A stretch of DNA of 50,824 nt from Candidatus Heimdallarchaeota archaeon (GTDB taxonomy: Archaea; Asgardarchaeota; Heimdallarchaeia; JABLTI01). Within the stretch, counting starts at the first letter, position 1. Each line of letters opens with the position of its first letter. The notes beneath the pieces are model-generated. The model saw nothing but the letters and a program-made list of their open reading frames with translations, did not search any database and was not told the DNA's origin. Position numbers and translations under genes: made by a program. Positions 41,109-49,351 of the stretch are shown here, one piece after another. The DNA lies in NCBI GenBank assembly GCA_019056785.1, contig DXJV01000078.1, positions 1 through 50,824 of the forward strand. Direction: 5' to 3'.

Positions 41109-42605
41109 ATGTCTGAAGATATTAACGTTCCAATACGAATGCTTGTTTTTACTTCCCCTGATTGTTATGCCTGCCCGAATGTCGAACGTATCGTTCATAA
41201 GCTGGTTGGAACCTATTATTCGGATATGTGTCACATAAGTACTGTTAATGTTTTAGAAAACCCCAAGATAGCCGAAAAATACCATGTGATGCATCTCCCA
41301 ACTGTTATGATAGATGACGAAATTGTTCTTCAAGGATTGGTCACAGAAAGTGATATTCGAGATCTTTTATGGCAACGTGTGACCGGCTCCATCATGAGCC
41401 GTGTGAAAACATTTGACACTCGCAAAGAGACGCTCTTAACTATCAGTAAAAACAGCTTCGATTCAATTATGAATGAGGAATTCATTCGCCCCAATATTGG
41501 AGATTACATTCATGTTGGGGTCATGCAACAGATGATGGTCTCTCTAATTGCCCTTGACAGCCTTGTGCCCCACCTGCTCTACCAGGCTGGGCGTGATGTG
41601 GGGCTCTATGGTGTGGGAACTTACCTTATGATAACCCTTAACCCAAATATTGGCACAGAATTTCGAGCAAAGGAACGTTTTGAAGAAGTAATAAAAGGGT
41701 TGGTGAAATATTTCTCAGACAATGAAAGCATTAACATACCAATGAAATTGGCCGAGTCAGCAGAGATCATCAAAATCGAAAATGACTTGGCAGTTTTACG
41801 TATTTATGGTCTTGCCAGTGCTTGTGGTGCACCTTTTGTCGGTGAACCATTGTGCCATTTTTCAGCTGGGGAAATGGCTGGTTTGATCGAAGCCTTGACT
41901 GGCCGGAATGCTGTTGTTCATGAAACAAAATGCATCGGAACTGGGCATGAATTTTGCGAGTTTGAAATTCAAGTCTCAGATGAACGTATCACTCGCAATA
42001 TTGCAGAATACCAAGAACAATATGTTATCGAAGACCGTAACCAGCACTTTCAAGGGATCCTTCATGACATTTCCACACGCTTACATGAATCCTTCATTAG
42101 TCCGAAGGATGTTTTTAATCGCGGTAATATTGGCAATGAGGTGCATTTCACCAAGTTGCAACAAGCTATTGTTAATTTAAAGATGACAGATCCCTTCTCC
42201 GGATCCCTTCTCTATGCAGCAGGGATGCAATTAGGGATTTTCGGCCCCGGTCGGGATATTCTTCAACGATACCTTGAAGATGAGAATTATTCTTGGCCCT
42301 TAAATCTCAAACAAACCCTCTATGTGCTCAATAAATTCTTCCATTTCGGTATGATTCAAGCGGCAAAAGAGCGCGCAGATGTTGCTATCATTGAAGAAGG
42401 TGATGAGCTTAAAATTCGCGTATTTGAATGTGCAATGTCTTCAGGGGCGAAAAATTCAGGGACAACTTTCTGTGACTTTATGGCTGGCTATTTAGCTGGT
42501 CGCATCCAAATTCTCACCAGCCGAGATTGCGTTGTCACGGAAACAAAATGCCATGGGTTAGGAGACAAATATTGCGAGTTTGAGATTTCGTTTGTCGATG
42601 AATAG
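41109..42605 (+). CDS. Thioredoxin-like domain fused to two V4R domains
   Basis: 498 residues. Residues 1-85 are a thioredoxin/glutaredoxin fold with CxxC (Cys19 and Cys22 in PDCYACPN) and the cis-Pro loop HLPTVMID. Two V4R (vinyl-4-reductase) domains follow (about 120-300 and 330-498). Each ends with the conserved block ETKCIGTGHEFCEFEI or ETKCHGLGDKYCEFEI. V4R domains bind small hydrophobic or tetrapyrrole-type ligands and act as sensors. The fusion suggests redox signalling or disulfide exchange controlled by a ligand. The neighbouring peroxiredoxin gene (36 bp away if its start is ATT) would suit a redox function. I know of no described protein with this order. Confidence 0.85.
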   Translation: MSEDINVPIRMLVFTSPDCYACPNVERIVHKLVGTYYSDMCHISTVNVLENPKIAEKYHVMHLPTVMIDDEIVLQGLVTESDIRDLLWQRVTGSIMSRVKTFDTRKETLLTISKNSFDSIMNEEFIRPNIGDYIHVGVMQQMMVSLIALDSLVPHLLYQAGRDVGLYGVGTYLMITLNPNIGTEFRAKERFEEVIKGLVKYFSDNESINIPMKLAESAEIIKIENDLAVLRIYGLASACGAPFVGEPLCHFSAGEMAGLIEALTGRNAVVHETKCIGTGHEFCEFEIQVSDERITRNIAEYQEQYVIEDRNQHFQGILHDISTRLHESFISPKDVFNRGNIGNEVHFTKLQQAIVNLKMTDPFSGSLLYAAGMQLGIFGPGRDILQRYLEDENYSWPLNLKQTLYVLNKFFHFGMIQAAKERADVAIIEEGDELKIRVFECAMSSGAKNSGTTFCDFMAGYLAGRIQILTSRDCVVTETKCHGLGDKYCEFEISFVDE

Positions 42606-42640
42606 CTCTCGTAGAAAACAAAGAAGAAAGGTGCATTAAC

Positions 42641-43117
42641 ATTTCCTCCAAAAATAAGAAGACAAAAGTGGTTGTAGGGACGAAAGCGCCCCTATTTTCC
42701 CTTCCAAATCAAGACGGAAAGGAAATTAGCTTGAAGAAATTCCTGAAAAAGAAGATAATCGTTCTTTTCTTTTATCCCAAAGATGAGAGCCCCGGTTGCA
42801 CAACTGAGGTTTGCAGTTTCCGCGATCGATATGAATTATTTACCAAAGTAGGTGCAGAGGTCATCGGCATTAGTGGCGATTCTCTCGCAGCTCATCAACG
42901 ATTTGCAGCTAAACATAACCTGCCATTCCTCCTTTTAAGTGATAAGGACAACACCGTTCGCAAGTTGTATGGCGTTCGTGCCACCCTGGGACTAATTCCG
43001 GGAAGGGCAACATTTATTATTGACAAAAAGGGTATTATTCGGCATATCTTCGTTTCACAGTTTAACCCGAAAAAACATGTGGACGAAGCATTAAGGATCA
43101 TTGCAGAGCTTAAATAA
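42641..43117 (+). CDS. bcp: Peroxiredoxin of the Bcp/PrxQ type
   Basis: 158 residues if started at the ATT at 42641, which lies 7 nt after AGGTG. The later in-frame GTG at 42668 gives 149 residues but has no ribosome binding site. The peroxidatic and resolving Cys are five residues apart in PGCTTEVCSFRD, as in the 2-Cys PrxQ group. The enzyme reduces hydrogen peroxide and organic hydroperoxides, using thioredoxin. The gene follows the thioredoxin-V4R fusion directly, so the fusion may be its electron donor or regulator. Confidence 0.93.
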   Translation: MSSKNKKTKVVVGTKAPLFSLPNQDGKEISLKKFLKKKIIVLFFYPKDESPGCTTEVCSFRDRYELFTKVGAEVIGISGDSLAAHQRFAAKHNLPFLLLSDKDNTVRKLYGVRATLGLIPGRATFIIDKKGIIRHIFVSQFNPKKHVDEALRIIAELK

Positions 43118-43227
43118 GAAAAAGAATAAATAGTCCCTAAATAGTATAATAAATGATTTAAAATATCCTTTCAAGAAACAAAAGCGAATATTTAAAACTT
43201 GAGAGGATAGTCACATAAAAACCAAGG

Positions 43228-43875
43228 ATGAAAAAATTGATGTTAGCTAAAGGCTCCGAACCAATTATTTTAATCTCTTTACTCTTCTTTGCTACATCAA
43301 TGATTTTTGTACCATTATCGTGGTTTTTGCTCATTCCTGTTGCTGCTTTTGGGATATTGCTTGGCTTTAGCCTGTTCTTTTTCAGAGACCCAGAACGCAT
43401 TGCCCCGGAAGAAGAAGGTGTAATGGTCGCTCCCGTTGATGGTCGCATTGTAGCTATAGATGAACTGGATAACGGCAACTACCGCATTCAAATCCAAATA
43501 TCCATTTTTAATGTTCATATTAATCGTACGCCCTTAAGTGGAACAGTTATTAATGTGCAAAAGCAGCATGGTGCTTTCTGGCCTGTGTGGTATAAACGGA
43601 AATATGAAGATAAAAATGCTCGGCAACATGTCGACTTGAAAACTGATGAAGGGTTCGAAATGCGAGTCACTCAAATCTCCGGGATTGTTGCTTGGCGATG
43701 TGTGAGCTATGTCTCACCAGGAACCCACTTAGAACGCAATCAGCGGTTTGGCTTAATCCGTTTTGGATCTGCGATGCGTGTTGAATTTCCCAAAAGTTCC
43801 GGCTATAAACCTGTAGTGAAGTTAAACGATAAAATTAGATCTGGTGAAATGATCATTGCCAGGAAAGAGCAATAA
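43228..43875 (+). CDS. asd: Phosphatidylserine/archaetidylserine decarboxylase (type II)
   Basis: 215 residues with two N-terminal spans. The family pattern is seen in FFRDPERIAPEEEGVMVAPV, SIFNVHINRTPLSGTV and LIRFGSAMRVEFP. The GS pair in the last motif is the self-cleavage site that forms the pyruvoyl cofactor. The enzyme converts the serine head group to ethanolamine. It is followed 8 bp downstream by pssA, a standard pair for the serine-ethanolamine lipid route. Confidence 0.92.
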   Translation: MKKLMLAKGSEPIILISLLFFATSMIFVPLSWFLLIPVAAFGILLGFSLFFFRDPERIAPEEEGVMVAPVDGRIVAIDELDNGNYRIQIQISIFNVHINRTPLSGTVINVQKQHGAFWPVWYKRKYEDKNARQHVDLKTDEGFEMRVTQISGIVAWRCVSYVSPGTHLERNQRFGLIRFGSAMRVEFPKSSGYKPVVKLNDKIRSGEMIIARKEQ

Positions 43876-43882
43876 TACAGAA

Positions 43883-44770
43883 ATGTTGCACCAAGAACCT
43901 ATTTCTAACGAAAAAGTTAACCAAGAAGAACAGCAAGAACGTGGCGAGCAAACCCGGTCGTGGACCATACCTGAATTTTCTCCTGGTGTGCGACTTTTCT
44001 TTAAAATTCTCGCCAATTTCATAACAACATTGAATTTTGCTTCAGGAGTCATTGCTATCATTCTGGTTGCAATTGCCCCTCGAAACCCCATATATGCTCT
44101 TTGGGCTGCAAAATTAATCCTCCTCGGGATAATTTTCGACTTTTCAGATGGTATCCCGGCGCGCCTTGCCCAGAAAAAGCCGGGCTTCTTTGGTACGGTA
44201 GTGGATTCTGTCGCAGACACAATAACTTTTGGTCTTGCTCCGGCAGTAGTCATTGCACTAAGCCTGCCTATTTTAGGCACTTCTGGAAGTGCCCTAGCTC
44301 TTGCAATTGTGACTGTTATTGTTGGTTGCTATTTTGCTTTTTGCACCATTTTTCGATTAGTAAGGTTCACTAAATCACCGAGTAAAAAGTGGTTTCATGG
44401 TATCCCCGCCCCTGGAGCCGGGAGTGCGGCAGCAAGCTATATTATCATTAAGCTTTACCTCGAGGAACAGCTGGGACTAGTGGATACTATTGCAATTCCT
44501 GCTGTAGGCCTAATTTTTATGGTCATAACAGCAACACTAATGATCATTCGAACCAAATATCCTACAACAAAACTACGGAAAAATGCGCTGGAAATTTTCC
44601 TCTTAGGGTTGGCTGCAGTAACTATTGTTACAGTGGTGGCTATGCCGTTCCAGTTTATTATTTATCCTGCAGGATTAATGGCTGCTTTAACTGTTTTCTA
44701 TATTTCTTATGGGCCATTTTATATGATTAAGCATATGATGGAACGCGCCAAAGAAGTAGAGGACTATTAA
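43883..44770 (+). CDS. pssA: CDP-alcohol phosphatidyltransferase, phosphatidylserine/archaetidylserine synthase
   Basis: 295 residues from the ATG at 43883. An in-frame TTG at 43856 lies inside asd. A hydrophilic N terminus (about 45 residues, many Glu and Gln) precedes about eight membrane spans. The catalytic CDP-alcohol transferase motif is seen as DFSDGIPARL and GTVVDSVAD, with nine residues rather than the usual eight between AR and G. The enzyme joins serine to a CDP-activated lipid; its product feeds asd, the gene immediately before. The last gene of the pair. Confidence 0.9.
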   Translation: MLHQEPISNEKVNQEEQQERGEQTRSWTIPEFSPGVRLFFKILANFITTLNFASGVIAIILVAIAPRNPIYALWAAKLILLGIIFDFSDGIPARLAQKKPGFFGTVVDSVADTITFGLAPAVVIALSLPILGTSGSALALAIVTVIVGCYFAFCTIFRLVRFTKSPSKKWFHGIPAPGAGSAAASYIIIKLYLEEQLGLVDTIAIPAVGLIFMVITATLMIIRTKYPTTKLRKNALEIFLLGLAAVTIVTVVAMPFQFIIYPAGLMAALTVFYISYGPFYMIKHMMERAKEVEDY

Positions 44771-44848
44771 TTGCCCCCATAACAAAGATTTTCAAATGGT
44801 TTCGGTTAAAATTAATGAGAAAAATTTCCAAAGGAGTTCTAAAGAAAG

Positions 44849-45622
44849 ATGGATTTTAAAAGAATACCCACAAAGTCTCCGATAGCGGAAGCATTTCAAG
44901 GTAAGTTTGTTTCGAGTGGGATAGCCGGTTTTGATGTTGCAATTGGTGGGAAAGGTGTCCCAGATGGCTCTTTAATTTTGTTATTAGGAGAACCTGGTTC
45001 AGGGCATGAGATCTTTGCCATGCAAATGTTGTATGCTCAAGCAAAAGCAGGCAAAAAAGTCTTTTATGTTTCTGTTGATAAGCCTCCATCAGAAATAGAT
45101 CTTGAGATGATGACATTTGGGTGGAATCTTGAAACTTTTAAATCATTAGGCACGTGGACATATGTAGATGCCTATGGGGCAAAATATGCTCAAGAAGATT
45201 CTTCACCGGTCATTGCCTGGGATAAAGGTTTGATAAATCTCTTAAGAACGAAATTTATTAATGCTGTTGCAAAAACCATTCAACCCTTCACGATCATTGA
45301 TTCTGTATCGCATCTCTTACTGGATTATGATGAAAACCAGGTGAGAGAGCTGATTGAGAATTTCACTACGAAAGTTGTACGAAAGACTGGTGGTGTTCAT
45401 CTCTTACTTATGGTTAAGGGAATGCATGACCCTAAAACAGAGGTCCTTTTCAGTCATATTGCTGATGGTGTTATAGACTTCTATTTGCGAGAGCGATCGG
45501 ACCAATTACAACGAACATTCCGCGTAAGAAAATTACGCAAGGCGATTTATGACACACGCCTTTATCCGGTTAACCTTGAAGAAGATGGTTTACAAATCGA
45601 AACTGCCAGAAGATTGGGGTAA
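44849..45622 (+). CDS. RecA-fold (KaiC/RadA-like) protein with degenerate Walker A
   Basis: 257 residues with a KaiC-type core (GIAGFDVAIGGKGVPDGSLI). The P-loop reads GEPGSGHEIF: the Lys and Ser/Thr that bind ATP phosphate and Mg are His and Glu. The Walker B strand has FTIIDSVSHLL, with the Asp retained. Binding or hydrolysis of ATP is therefore unlikely in the normal way. Related inactive RecA-fold proteins serve as regulators. It lies between the lipid genes and rfcL; no operon tie is evident. GGAG precedes the ATG by 12 nt. Confidence 0.85.
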   Translation: MDFKRIPTKSPIAEAFQGKFVSSGIAGFDVAIGGKGVPDGSLILLLGEPGSGHEIFAMQMLYAQAKAGKKVFYVSVDKPPSEIDLEMMTFGWNLETFKSLGTWTYVDAYGAKYAQEDSSPVIAWDKGLINLLRTKFINAVAKTIQPFTIIDSVSHLLLDYDENQVRELIENFTTKVVRKTGGVHLLLMVKGMHDPKTEVLFSHIADGVIDFYLRERSDQLQRTFRVRKLRKAIYDTRLYPVNLEEDGLQIETARRLG

Positions 45623-45759
45623 AAAACCCCCTTTGCACTTTCCTCTTTTTTTCTCTTTGTTTTTATTTGCCGTTAAGCTTTTATGTTGAAGTTAAAAATA
45701 ATAATCAAGTTTAATAAGAACACTCCTAATAACTAGTAGTTGAATATAGAGGTCGAACA

Positions 45760-47352
45760 TTGAGCGTAGACATCACTCCTTGGACAGAGTTATACCGCCC
45801 CAGTAATTTAGGGCAAGTTGTTGGAAATGCTGAAGCAGTAGAATCCCTTCGGAAATGGTTTGACTCTTGGTCAGTTAATGCGAAGCGGAAGGTGGCCCTC
45901 TTACATGGGCCGGCTGGAACGGGGAAAACCAGTAGTGTTATCGCACTGGCAAAAGAACGCTCATATGAACTTGTGGAAATGAATGCCAGTGATACCAGAA
46001 ACAAAAATTCTGTCTTGCGAATTGCCGGAAGCTCTGCTAAAGAGGGCACATTAACAGAAGGTGCTCGAGGGAAACGCATCCTGTTAATTGATGAAGTTGA
46101 TGGCTTGGCTGGGCGGGAGGATCGTGGTGGTGTTCAATCATTAATTACAGTAATAAAAGAAGCATCAATCCCCATAATCTGTACGGCAAACGATGCTTAT
46201 AGTAGCAAGTTAACCCCATTGCGCAAATTGGCGAAAGTTATCGCTTATCGACCATTACCAACAGAGGACATTTTGAAAGTTTTGAAATCCATTTGTTACA
46301 AACAAAAAGTTCAACTGGATGTTGAGGACCTTATCTTCATTGCTGAAAACGCCGAGGGGGATTTACGAAGTGCCATCAATGACTTACAAGGAACAGTTCT
46401 CCAATTAAAGAAAGGGCAAGTAACAACAATTGAGCTGTTGCGTCCGAATAGGGACAAAGCAAAGGATATTCAAGAGGTTCTTAAAGATCTTTTCATGGCA
46501 CAAACATTCCTTGAAGGGAAACGTGCAATAGATGGCGTCAATATGCCCTATGATGAATTACTTCTCTGGGTGTTTGAAAATGCTGAGAAACACACCTCTA
46601 CAAAGCAATTGGCAACAGTTTATACCACAATTGCTGATGCTGACAGATACCTTGGAAGAATCATTCGCCGGCAAAATTGGCGATTGTTGTCGTATTTTTT
46701 TGATTTGATCACTGGCGGGGTAAGTGTCACCGTTGATAACAAATCAAGGACAGTAAAACAATACACTTACCCACAAAAAATTGCTCTCTATGCTCAAACC
46801 CGTTTTTCTAGGGGGCTACGGGACTCCATTGCAACGCTCGTGGCAGAAAAAACCCATGTCTCAAAGCAAATCGCTAGAAATGACTATCTGTTCTTAGTGA
46901 AAGAAATTCTCAATGGAAAAGTTGGAGATGCTGCAAGCCTTGCCTACTGGTTAGAACTTGACAATAATCAATTAAAAACACTGGTAGAGGATAAAACAAA
47001 ACTAGCTCGAATTCAGAAAGTACTAAATGCTATGGAAGAAGAACGGATCAGGCGCCAAACATTGATGAGTGGTTTGCAACACTCGAGTTTTGATAGACCG
47101 GGAGAGGATTGGACAGACATCCTGATTAAATGGCAGCAAAAAAAGGAGAAGGAGTTAGAGGAAGAACGAAAACGAAAAGAAGAAGAAAAAAAGAAAAAAG
47201 CCGCTGCAAAAGCAGCCGCAAAAGCGGCGAAGAAAGCAAAAGCTAAAAGTGGTGCTAAAAAGTCAACTAAAAAAACCACACCGCCTAAATCATCATCCGA
47301 CGAAGAAAAGAAAGAAAAGAATCAAGTGTCGCTTGATCAATTTTTCAAATAA
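45760..47352 (+). CDS. rfcL: Replication factor C large subunit
   Basis: 530 residues from a TTG, 6 nt after AGGT. Walker A is HGPAGTGKTS and Walker B is LLIDEVDGL, with the AAA+ lid and sensor regions following. The family start TPWTELYRPSNLGQVVGN is typical. The C terminus is highly Lys/Ala/Glu rich and ends with QVSLDQFFK, a PIP box for PCNA. With the small subunits (not in the window) it forms the clamp loader that places PCNA on primed DNA. Length is normal for the archaeal large subunit. Confidence 0.95.
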   Translation: MSVDITPWTELYRPSNLGQVVGNAEAVESLRKWFDSWSVNAKRKVALLHGPAGTGKTSSVIALAKERSYELVEMNASDTRNKNSVLRIAGSSAKEGTLTEGARGKRILLIDEVDGLAGREDRGGVQSLITVIKEASIPIICTANDAYSSKLTPLRKLAKVIAYRPLPTEDILKVLKSICYKQKVQLDVEDLIFIAENAEGDLRSAINDLQGTVLQLKKGQVTTIELLRPNRDKAKDIQEVLKDLFMAQTFLEGKRAIDGVNMPYDELLLWVFENAEKHTSTKQLATVYTTIADADRYLGRIIRRQNWRLLSYFFDLITGGVSVTVDNKSRTVKQYTYPQKIALYAQTRFSRGLRDSIATLVAEKTHVSKQIARNDYLFLVKEILNGKVGDAASLAYWLELDNNQLKTLVEDKTKLARIQKVLNAMEEERIRRQTLMSGLQHSSFDRPGEDWTDILIKWQQKKEKELEEERKRKEEEKKKKAAAKAAAKAAKKAKAKSGAKKSTKKTTPPKSSSDEEKKEKNQVSLDQFFK

Positions 47353-47432
47353 ACACTCCTCCCTCAGTGAATTAGCTCTTTTTATAAAAAAACTGTCGAG
47401 TTTCTTTTGAGCAACCAGTCGAAAAGAGGGAC

Positions 47433-49262
47433 TTGATAATTAATCTTGAAACAAACATAGCAGAAGATGAAGATTACATTACGTTTTGGGAACGGCTAAA
47501 TGACATTTTCCCTTACCAATCCTACCGTAAAGAACAGTTCTCCATTATCTCTGCTATCCAAAAAGCAACTAATAAAGCTCTCTTAATTGACGCTGAAACA
47601 GGTGTAGGAAAAACTGCTGCTGTAATATCGGCCGTGTTAAGTAGGAAAGAAAAGGATGAACGCATTTTGATTTTCACAAAAATGCTGGGGCAAATGGATG
47701 CTTGGTTTCGCGAATTGGGATTAATAAATGACTATAATAGAAAAATAAAACGGCCGGCTTATACTCTGCTACCTTTAGTGGGGAAAAACCATGTCTGTCC
47801 GCTCGTCACGAGAAAAACTCAAAAACAATTTTCACAGATAGGTTGCCAACTCTTTGATTGTAATCAACCTGCTCGATACCATTCTTTTAAGAATTCTTTT
47901 GAAGAGAATGTCACCTTCCCCAAGAGAATCTTAGAAGCAATTGGCGAACAGATCAAAGGTGGCGTTGACCTTTCAGAAATACTTTGGCTACTGCAGAACA
48001 AACTTTCCCCGGAGAGTTGCCCCTATCAGTCTATAAAAATGGCTTTAAAGCAAGCCGATTTAGTAATAACAACTTATCCATTTCTTTTGAACCCTCCATA
48101 TCGGGAATTTCTCTTCGAACAAATGGGATTGGATCTTGCAAATACAACAATAATCATTGATGAAGCCCATAATTTGGCAAAGGGAACCTTCGGTGAGCTT
48201 TCCTATCGCACACTTTCGAAAGCCATTGGTGAAATTGGCCCACATCCTCTCTTTGATTTGTTATTAAATTATAAAGAAAAAACAGGTTTGCATTCACTCT
48301 CTATCCCTGAAGTGTTAAAAACGGACCTTCTAACAAAGGGAAAACGGTTTCTAAAAGAACAGTTCAAGAAGGGTTCAATTGACATTAGCTCCAGCTTGCT
48401 TGTTTATGATTTTGTAAAAAATTTGAGCTATTGCTATCTGGCTACAGACAGGAAATTCTTACTCTATCTAAAGGACCCTCGAGAGATTCTTCAGCCTTTT
48501 CAGTGGGTAAAGCAGCTGATTCTCCTTTCTGGTACCTTACGCCCCCTTCGATATTTTGCTGATTTTTTCGGAGTCCCAAAAGCAAGCAAAATATCCGTGG
48601 TCTCAGAAAAGGCAAATATTAGTAGGATAATTCTGACGACAAGTGACCCCTTAATGAACATGCGTTTTAAAGAACGAACACGAAAACGTTTTCTTTATTA
48701 TACGCAAGCAATTAAGCAATTGCTAATGGTCATCCCTGGCCATACACTCATTTTCACTCCAAATTATGAACTGACCGCTGTTTTTGCAAATACCTTAGAG
48801 ACGACTTTTGTTGAAGAACCGGCACAACCAATATCGAAATTGATTGCCCAAGTAAAAGAGTCTAAAAAACCTGCTGTGATTATTGCTCCTGCTCGAGGGA
48901 AAATCTCTGAGGGAATAGAATTCGTCAAAGATAACAAATCAATCATTTCAGCAGTGATTATTGCAGGATTGCCTTTCCCACCGCCTTCTCGTTCCTTGTC
49001 CGAAATAATCCAAAAGTACAGTCGCTTTTGGGGAGAATATCGTGCAAGACATTTCATGACAACTTTACAAGCAATTGTTACCGTTAGGCAAGCGTTAGGG
49101 CGGATGATCCGTTCCGAAAAGGATCGTGGTGCATGGATTATCCTCGATAGCCGAATCTCTTCTATGGGGGTTTTTCCCCGGGCAATAGATTGTAAAAATA
49201 CTCGCAAAATGGTGGAACACTTGGCCTACTTTTATTCCAAAAAGCACGGGAACGAAAAATGA
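47433..49262 (+). CDS. XPD/Rad3-like iron-sulfur helicase
   Basis: 609 residues from the TTG at 47433. GAGGG ends only 2 nt before it, while an in-frame ATT at 47439 would be spaced 8 nt. Motif I is DAETGVGKTAAV, motif II is LIIDEAHNLAKG or DEAH, and motif VI is QALGRMIRSEKDRGAWIILD. Four Cys between motifs I and II (NHVCPL, IGC, FDC, ESCPYQ) match the iron-sulfur cluster of XPD/DinG helicases. It unwinds DNA 5' to 3' in repair. It is compact compared with eukaryotic XPD, as in other archaea. Confidence 0.9.
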   Translation: MIINLETNIAEDEDYITFWERLNDIFPYQSYRKEQFSIISAIQKATNKALLIDAETGVGKTAAVISAVLSRKEKDERILIFTKMLGQMDAWFRELGLINDYNRKIKRPAYTLLPLVGKNHVCPLVTRKTQKQFSQIGCQLFDCNQPARYHSFKNSFEENVTFPKRILEAIGEQIKGGVDLSEILWLLQNKLSPESCPYQSIKMALKQADLVITTYPFLLNPPYREFLFEQMGLDLANTTIIIDEAHNLAKGTFGELSYRTLSKAIGEIGPHPLFDLLLNYKEKTGLHSLSIPEVLKTDLLTKGKRFLKEQFKKGSIDISSSLLVYDFVKNLSYCYLATDRKFLLYLKDPREILQPFQWVKQLILLSGTLRPLRYFADFFGVPKASKISVVSEKANISRIILTTSDPLMNMRFKERTRKRFLYYTQAIKQLLMVIPGHTLIFTPNYELTAVFANTLETTFVEEPAQPISKLIAQVKESKKPAVIIAPARGKISEGIEFVKDNKSIISAVIIAGLPFPPPSRSLSEIIQKYSRFWGEYRARHFMTTLQAIVTVRQALGRMIRSEKDRGAWIILDSRISSMGVFPRAIDCKNTRKMVEHLAYFYSKKHGNEK

Positions 49263-49351
49263 ACCCATTTTTTCTTCATTTAGAGTTTTAAAAACAAAAT
49301 TTCCCGAGAGATCTTGTGAGATACATCAAAAAACTGTCAGAGGTTGGAAAA

